A stretch of DNA of 64,000 nt from Cnuibacter physcomitrellae (GCF_014640535.1 NZ_BMHD01000001.1:3461474-3525473); one strand, 5' to 3'. Shown: positions 28,532 to 39,854, numbered from the stretch's first letter. Notes: generated by a model not told the origin, from the sequence alone. Numbers and translations: made by a program.

Positions 28532-29064
28532 AGCAACGGGGAGCCGTGGTCTTGTAGACGACGGACACGTCTGAGCACCGCTTCGCTCACGGAGTTCACC
28601 TGTTCCATCGTCAAGCCCGGGATCGTCACGCTGCTCTGATCGGCCGCTGACTGAAGCACGAGACTTGACAATCCGAACGCTCGGCTGACTATGCCGGCTT
28701 GTATCGAGACGGTCTGAATCCGGTCGTACGGAAGCGAGGTCGTCGTTCGCGAAAAGAATCCAGAAGTGAAGTCGATCTCTGTCGCGCCGACGCGGTATCT
28801 GATCGACCGAGCGCGAAGGAGGCTTGTGATGAGTCCCATCACCGCGACCGTAGTCATGATCACGATCACGACTGCAGTCGACCTAACCAGCTCAGGAACC
28901 TGCTGGCCCTGCTCTGGTTGAAGGATCCCCGTGATGAGGAGTGCTCCGACGAGCGCAATCGCTGACCAAACGACCGTGGTGTTGATGACGATGACCGCCA
29001 TGTAAATGGTGCTCGTCCGATGCCATTCGGTTTCACCTTCGCGGTTCAATCCCATGAGTTGCAT
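28528..29064 (-). CDS. PH domain (bPH2/DUF304) membrane protein in AT-richer DNA
   Basis: A 178-aa protein: two membrane helices (~20-45 and ~62-84), then a bPH2 domain (RYRVGATEIDFTSGFFSRTTTSLPYDRIQTVSI ... VTIPGLTMEQVNSVSEAVLRR). It mirrors the short bPH2 protein at 20734-21363 in order and spacing but not closely in sequence. Codon use includes many A/T-ending codons rare in neighbouring genes, which suggests recent acquisition. It is linked by GTGA to the 161-aa gene downstream, parallel to the other bPH2 pair. Confidence 0.75.
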   Translation of the reverse strand: MQLMGLNREGETEWHRTSTIYMAVIVINTTVVWSAIALVGALLITGILQPEQGQQVPELVRSTAVVIVIMTTVAVMGLITSLLRARSIRYRVGATEIDFTSGFFSRTTTSLPYDRIQTVSIQAGIVSRAFGLSSLVLQSAADQSSVTIPGLTMEQVNSVSEAVLRRVRRLQDHGSPLL

Positions 29065-29167
29065 CTTAGCCTTAAGCTGAGGATAGATCAGTAGTGGGGT
29101 GATTCGAGGCGTCTCGGCCGACTACGTTCGGGCAGGCGCTCAGGCGGGGTGACGTATCCTGGAGGGG

Positions 29168-29347
29168 ATGGACTACTTCCTCGCCGCCGTGTGGTCGCTC
29201 GCGCCGACCGTGCTCCTCGGGCTGCTCTTCTGGTTCATCATGCGCAAGGTCGTGCGCGCCGACCGCGACGAGCGCCGCGCCTACAAGCGCATCGAGGCGG
29301 AGGAGCGCGCCCGTCTCGGACTCCCGCCCAAGCCCGCGGGCGAGTAG
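29168..29347 (+). CDS. 59-aa single-pass membrane protein
   Basis: One N-terminal transmembrane helix (FLAAVWSLAPTVLLGLLFWF) is followed by a strongly charged Arg/Glu/Lys helix and a Pro-rich end (LGLPPKPAGE). TATCCT (29155-29160) ends 7 bases before ATG 29168, and GGAGG lies within the gap. I know of no assigned function; small proteins of this build occur near lysS and cls in related genomes. Confidence 0.75.
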   Translation: MDYFLAAVWSLAPTVLLGLLFWFIMRKVVRADRDERRAYKRIEAEERARLGLPPKPAGE

Positions 29348-29420
29348 CGCGCGCGGCGCCTCCGCCGACCCGCTACGGTAGCGCTAGCGGTCCTGCACCG
29401 TGGACGAGGGGGAGCAGCGC

Positions 29421-30905
29421 GTGACGGTGGAGGTCTCGGGGTTCGACATGGCTGACGTCGTGCTGCTCGCGCTGCTGCTGATCGACCTCACCATCCGCAT
29501 CTCGTCGGTCATCATCGTGCCGAGGAACCGCCGCCCCTCCACCGCGATCGCGTGGCTGATGGCGATCTTCTTCCTGCCCTACGTCGGCTTCCTGCTGTTC
29601 CTCCTGCTCGGGTCGTACAAGCTGCCGAAGCGCCGGCGCGACAAGCAGAAGGCGATCAACGAGTTCATCATCGAGACCACGGAGGGCATCGACCGCGTCA
29701 GCGACGACGACCCCTGGCCGCCGTGGCTGCGCTCGGTGGTCGAGCTCAACCGCAACCTCGGCGCGATGCCGCTGGTCGGCGGCAACTCCGCGACGCTGAC
29801 GGGCGAGTACGACGAGGCCATCCGGCAGATGACCGCCGACGTGGCCGAGGCGCAGCGGTACGTCCACGTCGAGTTCTACATCCTCAGCTACGACAAAGTG
29901 ACCAAGCCGTTCTTCGAGGCCATGGGAGCCGCGGTCAAGCGCGGCGTCACGGTGCGCGTGCTGCTCGACCACATCGCGTCGGTGCGCGCTCCAGGCCACA
30001 AGAAGACGGTGAAGATGCTCGACCGGTTGGGCGTCCGCTGGTCGTTCATGCTGCCGGTGCAGCCGCTGCAGGGCAAGTACCAGCGACCCGACCTCCGCAA
30101 CCACCGGAAGCTCCTCATCATCGACAGCGAGGTCGCCTGGATGGGGTCGCAGAACATGGTCGACCGCAGCTACAACAAGCGCACCAACCTCAAGCGCGGC
30201 CTGAAGTGGCAGGACCTCATGACCCGCCTCGAGGGTCCCATCGTCGCCGGCCTCAACGCGATCTTCATCACCGACTGGTACAGCGAGACCAACGAGCTGC
30301 TGCTCCGCGAGACCCGCGCCATCACGGATGAGGTCATCGACAAGGATCCGGACGCCCTCGACATGCAGGTGGTCCCCTCCGGCCCGGGGTTCGCGGGCGA
30401 GAACAACCTGCGCCTCTTCCTGGCCCTGCTCTACAGCGCCACCGACCGCGTGGTGATCACGAGCCCGTACTTCGTCCCCGACGACGCGATGCTCTACGCG
30501 ATCACCACCGCGACGCAGCGCGGTGTCTCCGTCGACCTCTTCGTGTCGGAGATCGGTGACCAGGCGCTGGTCTACCACGCCCAGCGCTCGTACTACGAGG
30601 GTCTGCTCAACGCCGGCGTGCGCATCTTCATGTACCCGGCGCCGTACATCCTGCACGCGAAGCACTTCACGATCGACGACGAGGTCGCGGTGATCGGCTC
30701 GTCGAACATGGACATGCGCTCCTTCAGCCTCAACATGGAGGTCTCGCTCATGGTGCGCGGACGCTCGTTCGTCGAGTCGATGCGCCGGGTCGAGGACGGC
30801 TACCGCGCCATCTCGAAGGAGCTCACCAAGGAGGCGTGGCACGAGCAGCCCCTCCGCTCGACGATCCTCGACAACCTCGCCCGCCTCACCTCCGCTCTCC
30901 AGTAG
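29421..30905 (+). CDS. cls: cardiolipin synthase (phospholipase D family)
   Basis: A 494-aa membrane enzyme condensing phosphatidylglycerol to cardiolipin. Two N-terminal membrane helices (VVLLALLLIDLTI and IAWLMAIFFLPYVGFLLFLLL) precede two HKD domains: NHRKLLIIDS near residue 228 and HAKHFTIDD near 412, each followed by the usual GSxN. The start is uncertain: GTG 29421 has GAGGGGGAG 6 bases upstream, while GTG 29400 adds seven residues and has no ribosome site. Both PLD sites are complete. Confidence 0.93.
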   Translation: MTVEVSGFDMADVVLLALLLIDLTIRISSVIIVPRNRRPSTAIAWLMAIFFLPYVGFLLFLLLGSYKLPKRRRDKQKAINEFIIETTEGIDRVSDDDPWPPWLRSVVELNRNLGAMPLVGGNSATLTGEYDEAIRQMTADVAEAQRYVHVEFYILSYDKVTKPFFEAMGAAVKRGVTVRVLLDHIASVRAPGHKKTVKMLDRLGVRWSFMLPVQPLQGKYQRPDLRNHRKLLIIDSEVAWMGSQNMVDRSYNKRTNLKRGLKWQDLMTRLEGPIVAGLNAIFITDWYSETNELLLRETRAITDEVIDKDPDALDMQVVPSGPGFAGENNLRLFLALLYSATDRVVITSPYFVPDDAMLYAITTATQRGVSVDLFVSEIGDQALVYHAQRSYYEGLLNAGVRIFMYPAPYILHAKHFTIDDEVAVIGSSNMDMRSFSLNMEVSLMVRGRSFVESMRRVEDGYRAISKELTKEAWHEQPLRSTILDNLARLTSALQ

Positions 30906-30921
30906 GGGCCGGAGCCCGCGC

Positions 30922-31920
30922 TCAGCGGGCGCGGGGCTTGAGGCGCACGCCGGGCAGCTCCGGCGCCGGGAGGGGTGTGCCCTCGTAGTGGTGGTCCGTG
31001 TCGCCGAAGCGGCGCCACGCGGCCCCGGCGGCGGGCGACGCGTCGAATCCCGCCTCGCGCTGCCACTCGGAGCGGTAGTCGACGACCTCGTCGTGCGACC
31101 GTCCGACGAAGTTCCACCACATGAGGATCTGCTCGCCGAGCGGCACGCCCCCGATCAGGACCACCCTGACCGGCTCGGGGCCTGCCGACAGCCGCACCGA
31201 CTCGGCGCCCTGCCCGAGGAAGACGAGCTCGGTGCGCGCCGCCTCCACGCCCGAGACCGTGACGGGTCCGGCGTCGACGAGCACGCCGTGCTCGAACTCG
31301 GGCCGGAGCGGGAGCTCGACCGACCCCGCGGCCGGCAGGGTGATCTCGGCCGCGACGAGCTCGGTGAAGGTGGTGACCTCGGTCGACGCCCCCGCGAGCG
31401 AGCCGATGAAGACGCGGACGAGGGCGTCGTCGATCTCGGCGAGCACGGACGGGGTGGTCTCGAAGAACGGCTCCACCGACCGCGACTCCGACGGCAGCGC
31501 GACCCAGAGCTGAACCCCGTGCAGCGCATCCGACGCCGGCGTCGACATCTCGGAGTGGGAGATGCCGCGGCCGGCCGTCATGAGGTTGAGCTCACCCGGC
31601 CGCACGAACGCGTGCGATCCGACGCTGTCGCGATGCTCGATCTCGCCCGAGAACAGCCAGCTCACCGTCTGCAGTCCGGTGTGCGGATGCGGCGGCACGA
31701 CCATCCCCCCGGTCTCCGAGACGGGGGACGGGCCGTAGTGGTCGATGAAGCACCAGGCGCCGATCAGCGTCCGCTCCCGTGAGGGGAGGGTACGGTGCAC
31801 GGTCATCGCCCGGGGCCCGCCGAGCGGCACCTCCCGCGCCTCGATGATCTCCGGCCGGCGTGCGGGCGCGACCGCGGTCGCCGACCACGTGGCGTCCGGG
31901 TCCCGTTCGAGGTTGCTCAC
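30922..31920 (-). CDS. pirin family protein
   Basis: A 332-aa bicupin. The N-terminal cupin carries the metal-binding pattern HPHTGLQTVSWLFSGEIEHRDSVGS ... MTAGRGISHSE, typical of pirins; the C-terminal cupin is of the Pirin_C type (MWWNFVGRSHDEV). Some bacterial pirins act as quercetin dioxygenases or bind metabolic enzymes; the target here is unknown. TAGGAT (complement 31927-31932) ends 6 bases before GTG 31920, a leaderless start. Convergent with cls. Confidence 0.92.
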   Translation of the reverse strand: MSNLERDPDATWSATAVAPARRPEIIEAREVPLGGPRAMTVHRTLPSRERTLIGAWCFIDHYGPSPVSETGGMVVPPHPHTGLQTVSWLFSGEIEHRDSVGSHAFVRPGELNLMTAGRGISHSEMSTPASDALHGVQLWVALPSESRSVEPFFETTPSVLAEIDDALVRVFIGSLAGASTEVTTFTELVAAEITLPAAGSVELPLRPEFEHGVLVDAGPVTVSGVEAARTELVFLGQGAESVRLSAGPEPVRVVLIGGVPLGEQILMWWNFVGRSHDEVVDYRSEWQREAGFDASPAAGAAWRRFGDTDHHYEGTPLPAPELPGVRLKPRAR

Positions 31921-32004
31921 AGCCGCATCCTAGGCCCGCGGGGCCCCCTCGACGACGCGGCTAAAATCGTGGGGCACCCCCAGCACACCTCACCGGAGCC
32001 ACCC

Positions 32005-32376
32005 TTGCGGCCAGTCACCTCCCCGGCGGTCACCTACGACCCGTCCAGCCTGTACCTCGGGCTCGCGATCGCAGCGCTGACCGTGTTCGGCATGTGGTCG
32101 GTGTTCCGCAAGACGGGCCGGCCGGGGTGGCCGGCGGTCGTGCCGTTCTACAACGTGTGGGTGCTCGCCCGGGTCGCGGGCAGGCCCGGGTGGTGGGGCA
32201 TCCTCTTCGTCGTCCCCGTGCTGGGGGCCGTGCTCGGCATCATCGTGGCGCGCGACGTCGGCCGTCGGTTCGGCAAGGGACCCGCGTTCTCGTTCTTCCT
32301 GCTCTGGCTGCTCTTCTTCATCGGCTACCCGATCCTGGGCTGGAGCGACGCACGGGTCGTCCGGCCGAGCCAGTAG
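32005..32376 (+). CDS. DUF5684-like small membrane protein
   Basis: A 123-aa protein with three to four hydrophobic segments and the signature GRPGWPAVVPFYNVWVLARVAGRPGWWGILF, the pattern of DUF5684 membrane proteins. No in-frame ATG or GTG lies before the first helix; TTG 32005 with GGAG 8 bases upstream is the best start. TAAAAT at 31962-31967 is a strong -10 about 40 bases upstream. Function unknown. Confidence 0.78.
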   Translation: MRPVTSPAVTYDPSSLYLGLAIAALTVFGMWSVFRKTGRPGWPAVVPFYNVWVLARVAGRPGWWGILFVVPVLGAVLGIIVARDVGRRFGKGPAFSFFLLWLLFFIGYPILGWSDARVVRPSQ

Positions 32377-32478
32377 AGCAGTCACGCCCACGGCGAACAG
32401 GCCGCCGCAGCCCCTGGACCGCTGGTTAGTCTCTATCTCAACGGTCGTCATCCTGCCCTGGCGACCAGGGAGACAGAC

Positions 32479-35001
<2,523 letters not shown>

Positions 35002-35004
35002 GCC

Positions 35005-35029
35005 CGAGACGGGCTTCTGGCCCGTCTCG
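35005..35029 (+). terminator. terminator hairpin after clpC
   Basis: CGAGACGGGC (35005-35014) pairs perfectly with GCCCGTCTCG (35020-35029) around loop TTCTG, 3 bases past the clpC stop. Confidence 0.8.
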
Positions 35030-35045
35030 ACCACACCTGATCCGT

Positions 35046-35086
35046 CAGCTCCCGTGGGTCCCGGCAGGGGACACCCGCGGGAGCTG
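35046..35086. terminator. second hairpin downstream of clpC
   Basis: An imperfect palindrome whose outer arms CAGCTCCCG and CGGGAGCTG pair exactly, with GGGT/ACCC continuing inside. It may back up the first terminator and insulate the next gene. Confidence 0.6.
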
Positions 35087-35136
35087 GCGGATCTCGTGCG
35101 TTCGGGGGGTGTTTCCGCGCGCATTACGCTGGTGCG

Positions 35137-35658
35137 ATGACCACCGACATCAGGCCCGCCGTCACGGTACGGCGGGCGCGCACGAGCGACGTCCCTGCCA
35201 TCCAGGCCCTCGTGGAGCCCCTGGTGCAGCGACGAATCCTGCTCGGCAAGGATGCGGTGGTCTTCTACGAGGCCGTGCAGGAGTTCCGTGTGGCTGAGGA
35301 TGCGGACGGACGCTTGGTCGGATGCGGCGCGCTGCACGTGTTCTGGGAGGACCTCGGCGAGGTGCGCACCCTCGCCGTGCACGACGACTTCCGCGGTCGG
35401 GGCGTGGGGCGCATCCTCGTCGACCGGCTGGAGCAGGATGCGCTGGAGCTCGGCCTGTCGAGGCTGTTCTGCCTCACCTTCGAGGTGCCGTTCTTCGAAC
35501 GGCAGGGCTACACGGCGTCGCCGCTCTCTCTCGTCGACCCCGAGGTCTACGCGGAGCTGGTCCGCTCACCCGACGAGGGTGTGGCGGAGTTCCTCGACCT
35601 CGCCCGGGTGAAGCCGAACACCCTCGGCAACACGCGCATGCTGAAGCACCTGAGGTAG
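35137..35658 (+). CDS. amino-acid N-acetyltransferase (GNAT, short ArgA type)
   Basis: A 173-aa GNAT protein of the small N-acetylglutamate-synthase type. VRRARTSDVPAIQALVEPLV, the acetyl-CoA loop VHDDFRGRGVGRILVDRL, FCLTFEVPFFERQGY and KPNTLGNTRMLKHL match this group, for which the M. tuberculosis enzyme makes N-acetylglutamate for arginine synthesis. Activity here is inferred. TACGCT (35125-35130) ends 6 bases before the ATG, so it is probably leaderless. Confidence 0.88.
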   Translation: MTTDIRPAVTVRRARTSDVPAIQALVEPLVQRRILLGKDAVVFYEAVQEFRVAEDADGRLVGCGALHVFWEDLGEVRTLAVHDDFRGRGVGRILVDRLEQDALELGLSRLFCLTFEVPFFERQGYTASPLSLVDPEVYAELVRSPDEGVAEFLDLARVKPNTLGNTRMLKHLR

Positions 35659-35666
35659 GGAGCGTC

Positions 35667-35966
35667 ATGGCCACCCAGGATCGATCCTTCAACGAGCGGA
35701 TGCGCGACCGCTTCTTCGGGCGCAGGCCCGGAGCCGAGAGCGAGCCGGCTGACGAGCCCGCGGGGCTCGACGCGACCCCGCGCGGGAGCGGCGTCTCCGA
35801 GATGGGCTTCTTCGGTCGTGTGCAGCGTCCGGGCGGCTTCGACGCGCCGCCCGCCGAGCCCGTGGAGCTGGAGGGTCCGCTGCCGTGGGAGCTCGGCGGC
35901 CCGAGGGCGGAGGAGGACGGTGGCGCGGATCCGGCGCCGTCGGGCGAGGGCGACGGACGCAGCTAG
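35667..35966 (+). CDS. 99-aa acidic uncharacterised protein
   Basis: MATQDRSFNERMRDRFFGRRPG opens the protein; the rest is Glu/Pro/Gly-rich and probably disordered, with EMGFFGRVQRPGGFDAPP the only more regular stretch. It starts 9 bases after the N-acetyltransferase stop with GGGAG upstream, so it is likely in the same operon. No family recognised. Confidence 0.6.
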   Translation: MATQDRSFNERMRDRFFGRRPGAESEPADEPAGLDATPRGSGVSEMGFFGRVQRPGGFDAPPAEPVELEGPLPWELGGPRAEEDGGADPAPSGEGDGRS

Positions 35967-36026
35967 GCGCCCCGCGCGCGGTGCACGATGCCGCGCCGCG
36001 CTTCGACGGCCGGCGGCTGCGGCCGC

Positions 36027-36293
36027 TCAGCGCCGCGAGGCGCACGGCACGCACTGCGTCGCCGTGGGCCGGACCTCGAGCCGCTCGTCGGGGATGGGAA
36101 GGCCGCAGGTCGCGCACAGGCCGTAGGTCCCCTCGTCGACTCGGAGGAACGCGGCGTCGATGTCGGCGATCCGCGCGTCGACCGCGTCGAGCTGTGAGCG
36201 CAGCCGGGCCCACTCGCCGCTGAGGGGAGCGCCGTCGGGGTCGTGCTCGTCGTCGTCGGACGACGCTCGCCGGTCGGCGAGCAGCGACTCCAT
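36027..36293 (-). CDS. TraR/DksA-type C4 zinc-finger protein
   Basis: An 88-aa protein with a helical region (LRSQLDAVDARIADIDAAFLRVDEGTYG) and a C-terminal zinc finger, CATC ... CVPC, both Cys pairs present. This is the DksA/TraR pattern, though actinobacterial members are not known to act exactly like E. coli DksA. ATG 36293 gives a rather short protein; the frame stays open upstream with sensible helix-forming codons (LERLRAERSEAAATRAST) back to the neighbouring gene's stop but contains no ATG or GTG, so a non-standard start is possible. Confidence 0.72.
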   Translation of the reverse strand: MESLLADRRASSDDDEHDPDGAPLSGEWARLRSQLDAVDARIADIDAAFLRVDEGTYGLCATCGLPIPDERLEVRPTATQCVPCASRR

Positions 36294-36390
36294 CTCCGCC
36301 GCGGTCGACGCGCGGGTCGCTGCGGCCTCGCTCCGCTCGGCGCGCAGGCGCTCGAGCGGAGCGGTCAGGCCCTCGTGGGGGTGCTCGATG

Positions 36391-36555
36391 TCAGGCGCCG
36401 GGGGCCTCGCTGTCGGAGGGCTCCGGCTCGGCGACGAACTCGCCCAGCTTCTCCTGGAGGTCCTCGTCGAAGGAGTCGGTCTCCTCGTCGATCTCGGGGT
36501 GCTGGCCGTTGTGCTCGAACGACTCGGGCTCGAGCGGGTCGATGAAGGTGCTCAT
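36391..36555 (-). CDS. 54-aa acidic protein
   Basis: MSTFIDPLEPESFEHNGQHP opens the protein; the rest is strongly acidic and likely disordered (EIDEETDSFDEDLQEKLGEF). TAGGGT (complement 36563-36568) ends 7 bases before ATG 36555, giving a leaderless start. It precedes the zinc-finger gene on the same strand and may share its transcript. No family recognised. Confidence 0.62.
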   Translation of the reverse strand: MSTFIDPLEPESFEHNGQHPEIDEETDSFDEDLQEKLGEFVAEPEPSDSEAPGA

Positions 36556-36610
36556 GAGGGCGACCCTACGCGAATCCGACGACACCGACCACCGGGTTCC
36601 CCCGAGCGGC

Positions 36611-37597
36611 TCAGGGCGCCAGCCGATCCTCGAGCCAGGCGACGAGGTCGGCCGTCGCGGTCTCGAAGATCGGGGACATGATCCGCGGGTAGGAGACCCA
36701 CCCGTGCGGGGCATCGGGATACTCCGCGACGCGGACCGCGACCCCCTCGCGCTCGAGCCGATCGGTGTAGCGCCGTCCCTGATCGCGCAGCACGTCGTGC
36801 GAACCGAGCTGGACGAACGCGGGCGGCAGACCGGCCAGCGAGTCGGCCTCCTCGGGGAACGCCTCCGGGCTCGGAGCGGCGGCGACGGCGCCCTCGGCCG
36901 TGAACAGCGAGAGGAATCGCACCATGTCGGCGCGATGGAGGACCGGCGCGCCCGCGTTCTCGAGCATCGAGGCGTCGTCCACGCTCCGGGACACGACGGG
37001 GTAGATCAGCGCCTGCGCCGAGAGGACCGGGCCGCCGAGGCGCCTCGCCCGCAGCGTCACGGCCGCGGCGAGGTGGCCGCCCGCGCTGTCGCCGACGACG
37101 GCGACCCGTGCGGGGGAGGCGCCGAGCGAGGAGGCGGAGTCGACGGCCCAGAGCAGCGCATCCTCGCAGTCGTCCAGCTGCGCGGGATGCGGATGCCGGG
37201 GCGCCAGCCGGTAGTCGACCGCCACCACGACGGCGTCCAGCCGTGCCGCCAGGACGCTCGGCAGATGGTCGCACGCGTCGAGCCCGCCGAAGAGCGTCCA
37301 CCCGCCACCGTGGAAGTAGAGGAGGAGCGGCCGATCGCGGTCGCCCTGCTTCGAACGCCGGTACACCCGCACCGGCACGCCGGACCCTGCGCGGGAGGTG
37401 GATCGGGTGGCGACCGCATCGGTCGCCACGACGCCTTGCACCCGGGGCCCGAACACCACGGCCTTCACCGGCGCGGGCACGTGCCGCAGCGTCTGGTTGC
37501 GGGCGATGTCGGCGTCGGTCATCGTCGCGACGTGCATCGACCGCATCCGGTCCATCAGCGCACCCCAGGCGCGCACCCGACGGGGGATGCGGCTCAC
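36611..37597 (-). CDS. alpha/beta hydrolase, hormone-sensitive-lipase type
   Basis: A 328-aa esterase of the HSL family: the oxyanion motif YFHGGGW, nucleophile elbow VGDSAGGHLA, acid residue in LGSHDVLRDQ and His in DAPHGWVSY, so the triad is complete. It begins at GTG 37597, which overlaps the stop of the nitroreductase gene (GTGA), and is last in the five-gene minus-strand operon. In that setting it may release or trim an acyl or ester intermediate; this is inference. Confidence 0.88.
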   Translation of the reverse strand: MSRIPRRVRAWGALMDRMRSMHVATMTDADIARNQTLRHVPAPVKAVVFGPRVQGVVATDAVATRSTSRAGSGVPVRVYRRSKQGDRDRPLLLYFHGGGWTLFGGLDACDHLPSVLAARLDAVVVAVDYRLAPRHPHPAQLDDCEDALLWAVDSASSLGASPARVAVVGDSAGGHLAAAVTLRARRLGGPVLSAQALIYPVVSRSVDDASMLENAGAPVLHRADMVRFLSLFTAEGAVAAAPSPEAFPEEADSLAGLPPAFVQLGSHDVLRDQGRRYTDRLEREGVAVRVAEYPDAPHGWVSYPRIMSPIFETATADLVAWLEDRLAP

Positions 37598-38733
37598 CCG
37601 GTCACGTCCGTCAGGCGCGGCGACCGTGCGACGGGGCCGACCGGCTCCCCGGTGCTGAACACCGAGAGGGCGATGTCGGCGCGGCCCAACGACAGCCGAC
37701 GACGGAGGATGCCGTGAGCGGCCGGGGAGTCGATCAGCTCGGAGTGCGGCGAGACCGCCATGCCCTGCACCCGGGCGTGGAGCCACAGCCTCTGCAGCAC
37801 GCGCCCCGCCTCGAGCACGTTCCGCTCCGGGAGGCCGATCCGGCTGTCCATCGCCTCGGTGAGGCTGATGGTCTCGTCCACCCCGGCCGCGCGGGTGTCG
37901 GCCACGAGGACGAGGTGCTCCGGGGCGTCGGGAGGTGAGGCTGCGAGCGATCGCGCGTACGGCGGCAGCGGTGCGTCGCGGCCGAGGGACTCCGCGGTGC
38001 GGCCGATCACCCCCGCGACCGCGACGATCGGGTCGCGGAGGGCGGCACGCCGGGTCGCGGGCGCGCTCAGGCGGGCCAGCGCCGCGGGCATGGCGAGCAT
38101 CGCGTCGGTCATCCCGTCGCGGTGGTACTGCGGATGCGCGGGGCTGAGCCGGAGCCAGTGCAGCAGCTCGTCGGCGACGGTCCGGCGCGAGGCGGTGAAG
38201 GCGATCCCGAGCCGGCTCAGCTGGCCCATCGCCCGGTCGTCGAGGCGGCGGAGGGAGAGCCAGCGGGGGAGGGCGAGCGTCGACAGGTCGTCGAACGCCC
38301 CGGGCCGCCCGCGGAGGCGTCCGCGGTGGACACGGCGGCGACGCACGTCGTCGGGGGTGAAGGGGGTCGCGTACGGCTTCGCCCGGGTCGACGCCGACGG
38401 CGCCGTGATCCGCAGCACGGGGGCGGCGGGGTCTGCGGGCCCGGTGACCGGAAGCTCGTCGAGGTGCTCGAGCGCAGGGAGCGGCTCGACCACCACGCGC
38501 CGGCCGAGGGCCGCGGCGCCGATCGCGAACGACTCCACCCAGGCGCCGAGGGACAGCACGAGGTCGCGGAAGGTGGGGTCGCCGGCGGGCAGCGTGCGGC
38601 TCGGGATCACCGACACCTCGACGGCCCCGCGCACGAGGCGCGGGCTCCACGGTTGCGTGTTGTGGGCCGAGGGCGCGCGGCTCGCCAGCAGGACGAGCTC
38701 GCGGAGGGTCTCGGTCGAGGGTGCGGGGCTCAC
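37594..38733 (-). CDS. Acg-family nitroreductase-like flavoprotein
   Basis: A 379-aa member of the Acg group of nitroreductase-fold proteins. The N-terminal SRAPSAHNTQPW motif is the family hallmark; RRVHRGRL and the C-terminal RVLQRLWLHARVQGMAVSPHSELID are also typical. M. tuberculosis Acg binds FMN but lacks classic nitroreductase activity, so redox activity here should not be assumed. GTG 38733 overlaps the stop of the acyltransferase gene, and its own stop overlaps the hydrolase start. Confidence 0.85.
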   Translation of the reverse strand: MSPAPSTETLRELVLLASRAPSAHNTQPWSPRLVRGAVEVSVIPSRTLPAGDPTFRDLVLSLGAWVESFAIGAAALGRRVVVEPLPALEHLDELPVTGPADPAAPVLRITAPSASTRAKPYATPFTPDDVRRRRVHRGRLRGRPGAFDDLSTLALPRWLSLRRLDDRAMGQLSRLGIAFTASRRTVADELLHWLRLSPAHPQYHRDGMTDAMLAMPAALARLSAPATRRAALRDPIVAVAGVIGRTAESLGRDAPLPPYARSLAASPPDAPEHLVLVADTRAAGVDETISLTEAMDSRIGLPERNVLEAGRVLQRLWLHARVQGMAVSPHSELIDSPAAHGILRRRLSLGRADIALSVFSTGEPVGPVARSPRLTDVTG

Positions 38734-39854
38734 AGGTCGTCCTCCGGGATGATCGGCTTCCGATAGAACGTGTACCCGTGCAGCGGGCGGCCGCCGAAGC
38801 GGCGGAACTGGGCGGTCGACCCGGGGTTGTCGCGGCCGACGTAGGTGCTCCGGAGCCTCCGGTAACCGGCCTGCGCGAGGTTCGCCTGCAGCTGTCGGCT
38901 GAGCAGCGTGAGGATGCCACGGCCCTGACGATCGGGGTGCGTGCCCTGGATCACCAGGATCGCCTCGGACCGGTAGCGGCGGCGGGAGGCCAGGAGCCGG
39001 AGCCCGGCGGTGACGCCCAACCGTCCCTCGATCTCCTGCACGAATCGCGTGATGTCGGGCACCGCGAGGATGAACGACACGAGCTCACCGGTCTCGGCGT
39101 CGCGGGCGAGGGGCAGCAGCCGCTCGTCGATCAGGTGGCCGAGCCCGTCGGTGGCCGCCGCCAGCTCGGCGGCGGTGATCTCGGTGAAGTACGGCAGCGC
39201 CGCGAAGGACGCGTTGAGGACCGTCCGCAGCTCGGGCAGGAGCTCGTCGACCTTCGAGGCCGCGCCGTAGTCCAGCCGCACCCCCGCCGCGTCCCACTCG
39301 GCGGGGGAGGGGGCGCCGTCCACCTCGGGACGCGCGGCGGAGGTCTCGACGACCCAGGTGTCCGACTCGCCCCAGCGCTCGAACCCCGCGTCCTCGTACA
39401 CGCTCGGCACCCACTCCGGGTTCCAGGCGGAGTCCACGAACCCGCGCTCCTCGAACCCCGAGGTGATGACCCCGCCGGCCTGGTTGGGCAGCAGCGACAC
39501 CGGTCCGAAGAGCTGCCGTCGTCCGCTGCGCGAGCCGAGCTCGTCCAGGTGCGCGAGCAGGAAGCGGGCGGCGGCGGCATCAGCGAAGTCGGTGGCGCCG
39601 AACAGCAGGCTGGGCTGCCCGAGACGCTCGTCCAGACGGGCGTCGGTGTGCACGGTGGTGCGGCCGATCACGTCGCCCGCGGAGTCTCTGAGGACGAGCA
39701 GGCGGATGGGCTCCGGATGCGGGCTGTGCCCGTTCCACCACGACCGCACCGTCGACTCGAGCAGCGGCACGGCGAGGTCGCGGGGATGCACGCGGGAGGT
39801 GAGGCGCTGGAACTCGTCCAGCTCCGTCCTGGTCTCGACCGTGTGGATCCTCAT
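38730..39854 (-). CDS. large GNAT-type acyltransferase
   Basis: A 374-aa protein. The C-terminal half holds a GNAT fold with an acyl-CoA loop (GTHPDRQGRGILTLLSRQL) and the late strand RSTYVGRDNPGSTAQFRRFG. The N-terminal half has FGPVSLLPNQAGGVITSGFE and WNPEWVPSVYEDAGFERWGE, a pattern of a ~370-residue family of uncharacterised acyltransferases. Acyl donor and acceptor are unknown. ATG 39854 overlaps the previous gene's TGA (ATGA). The PaaK-like enzyme of the same operon could supply its activated acyl group. Confidence 0.75.
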   Translation of the reverse strand: MRIHTVETRTELDEFQRLTSRVHPRDLAVPLLESTVRSWWNGHSPHPEPIRLLVLRDSAGDVIGRTTVHTDARLDERLGQPSLLFGATDFADAAAARFLLAHLDELGSRSGRRQLFGPVSLLPNQAGGVITSGFEERGFVDSAWNPEWVPSVYEDAGFERWGESDTWVVETSAARPEVDGAPSPAEWDAAGVRLDYGAASKVDELLPELRTVLNASFAALPYFTEITAAELAAATDGLGHLIDERLLPLARDAETGELVSFILAVPDITRFVQEIEGRLGVTAGLRLLASRRRYRSEAILVIQGTHPDRQGRGILTLLSRQLQANLAQAGYRRLRSTYVGRDNPGSTAQFRRFGGRPLHGYTFYRKPIIPEDDL

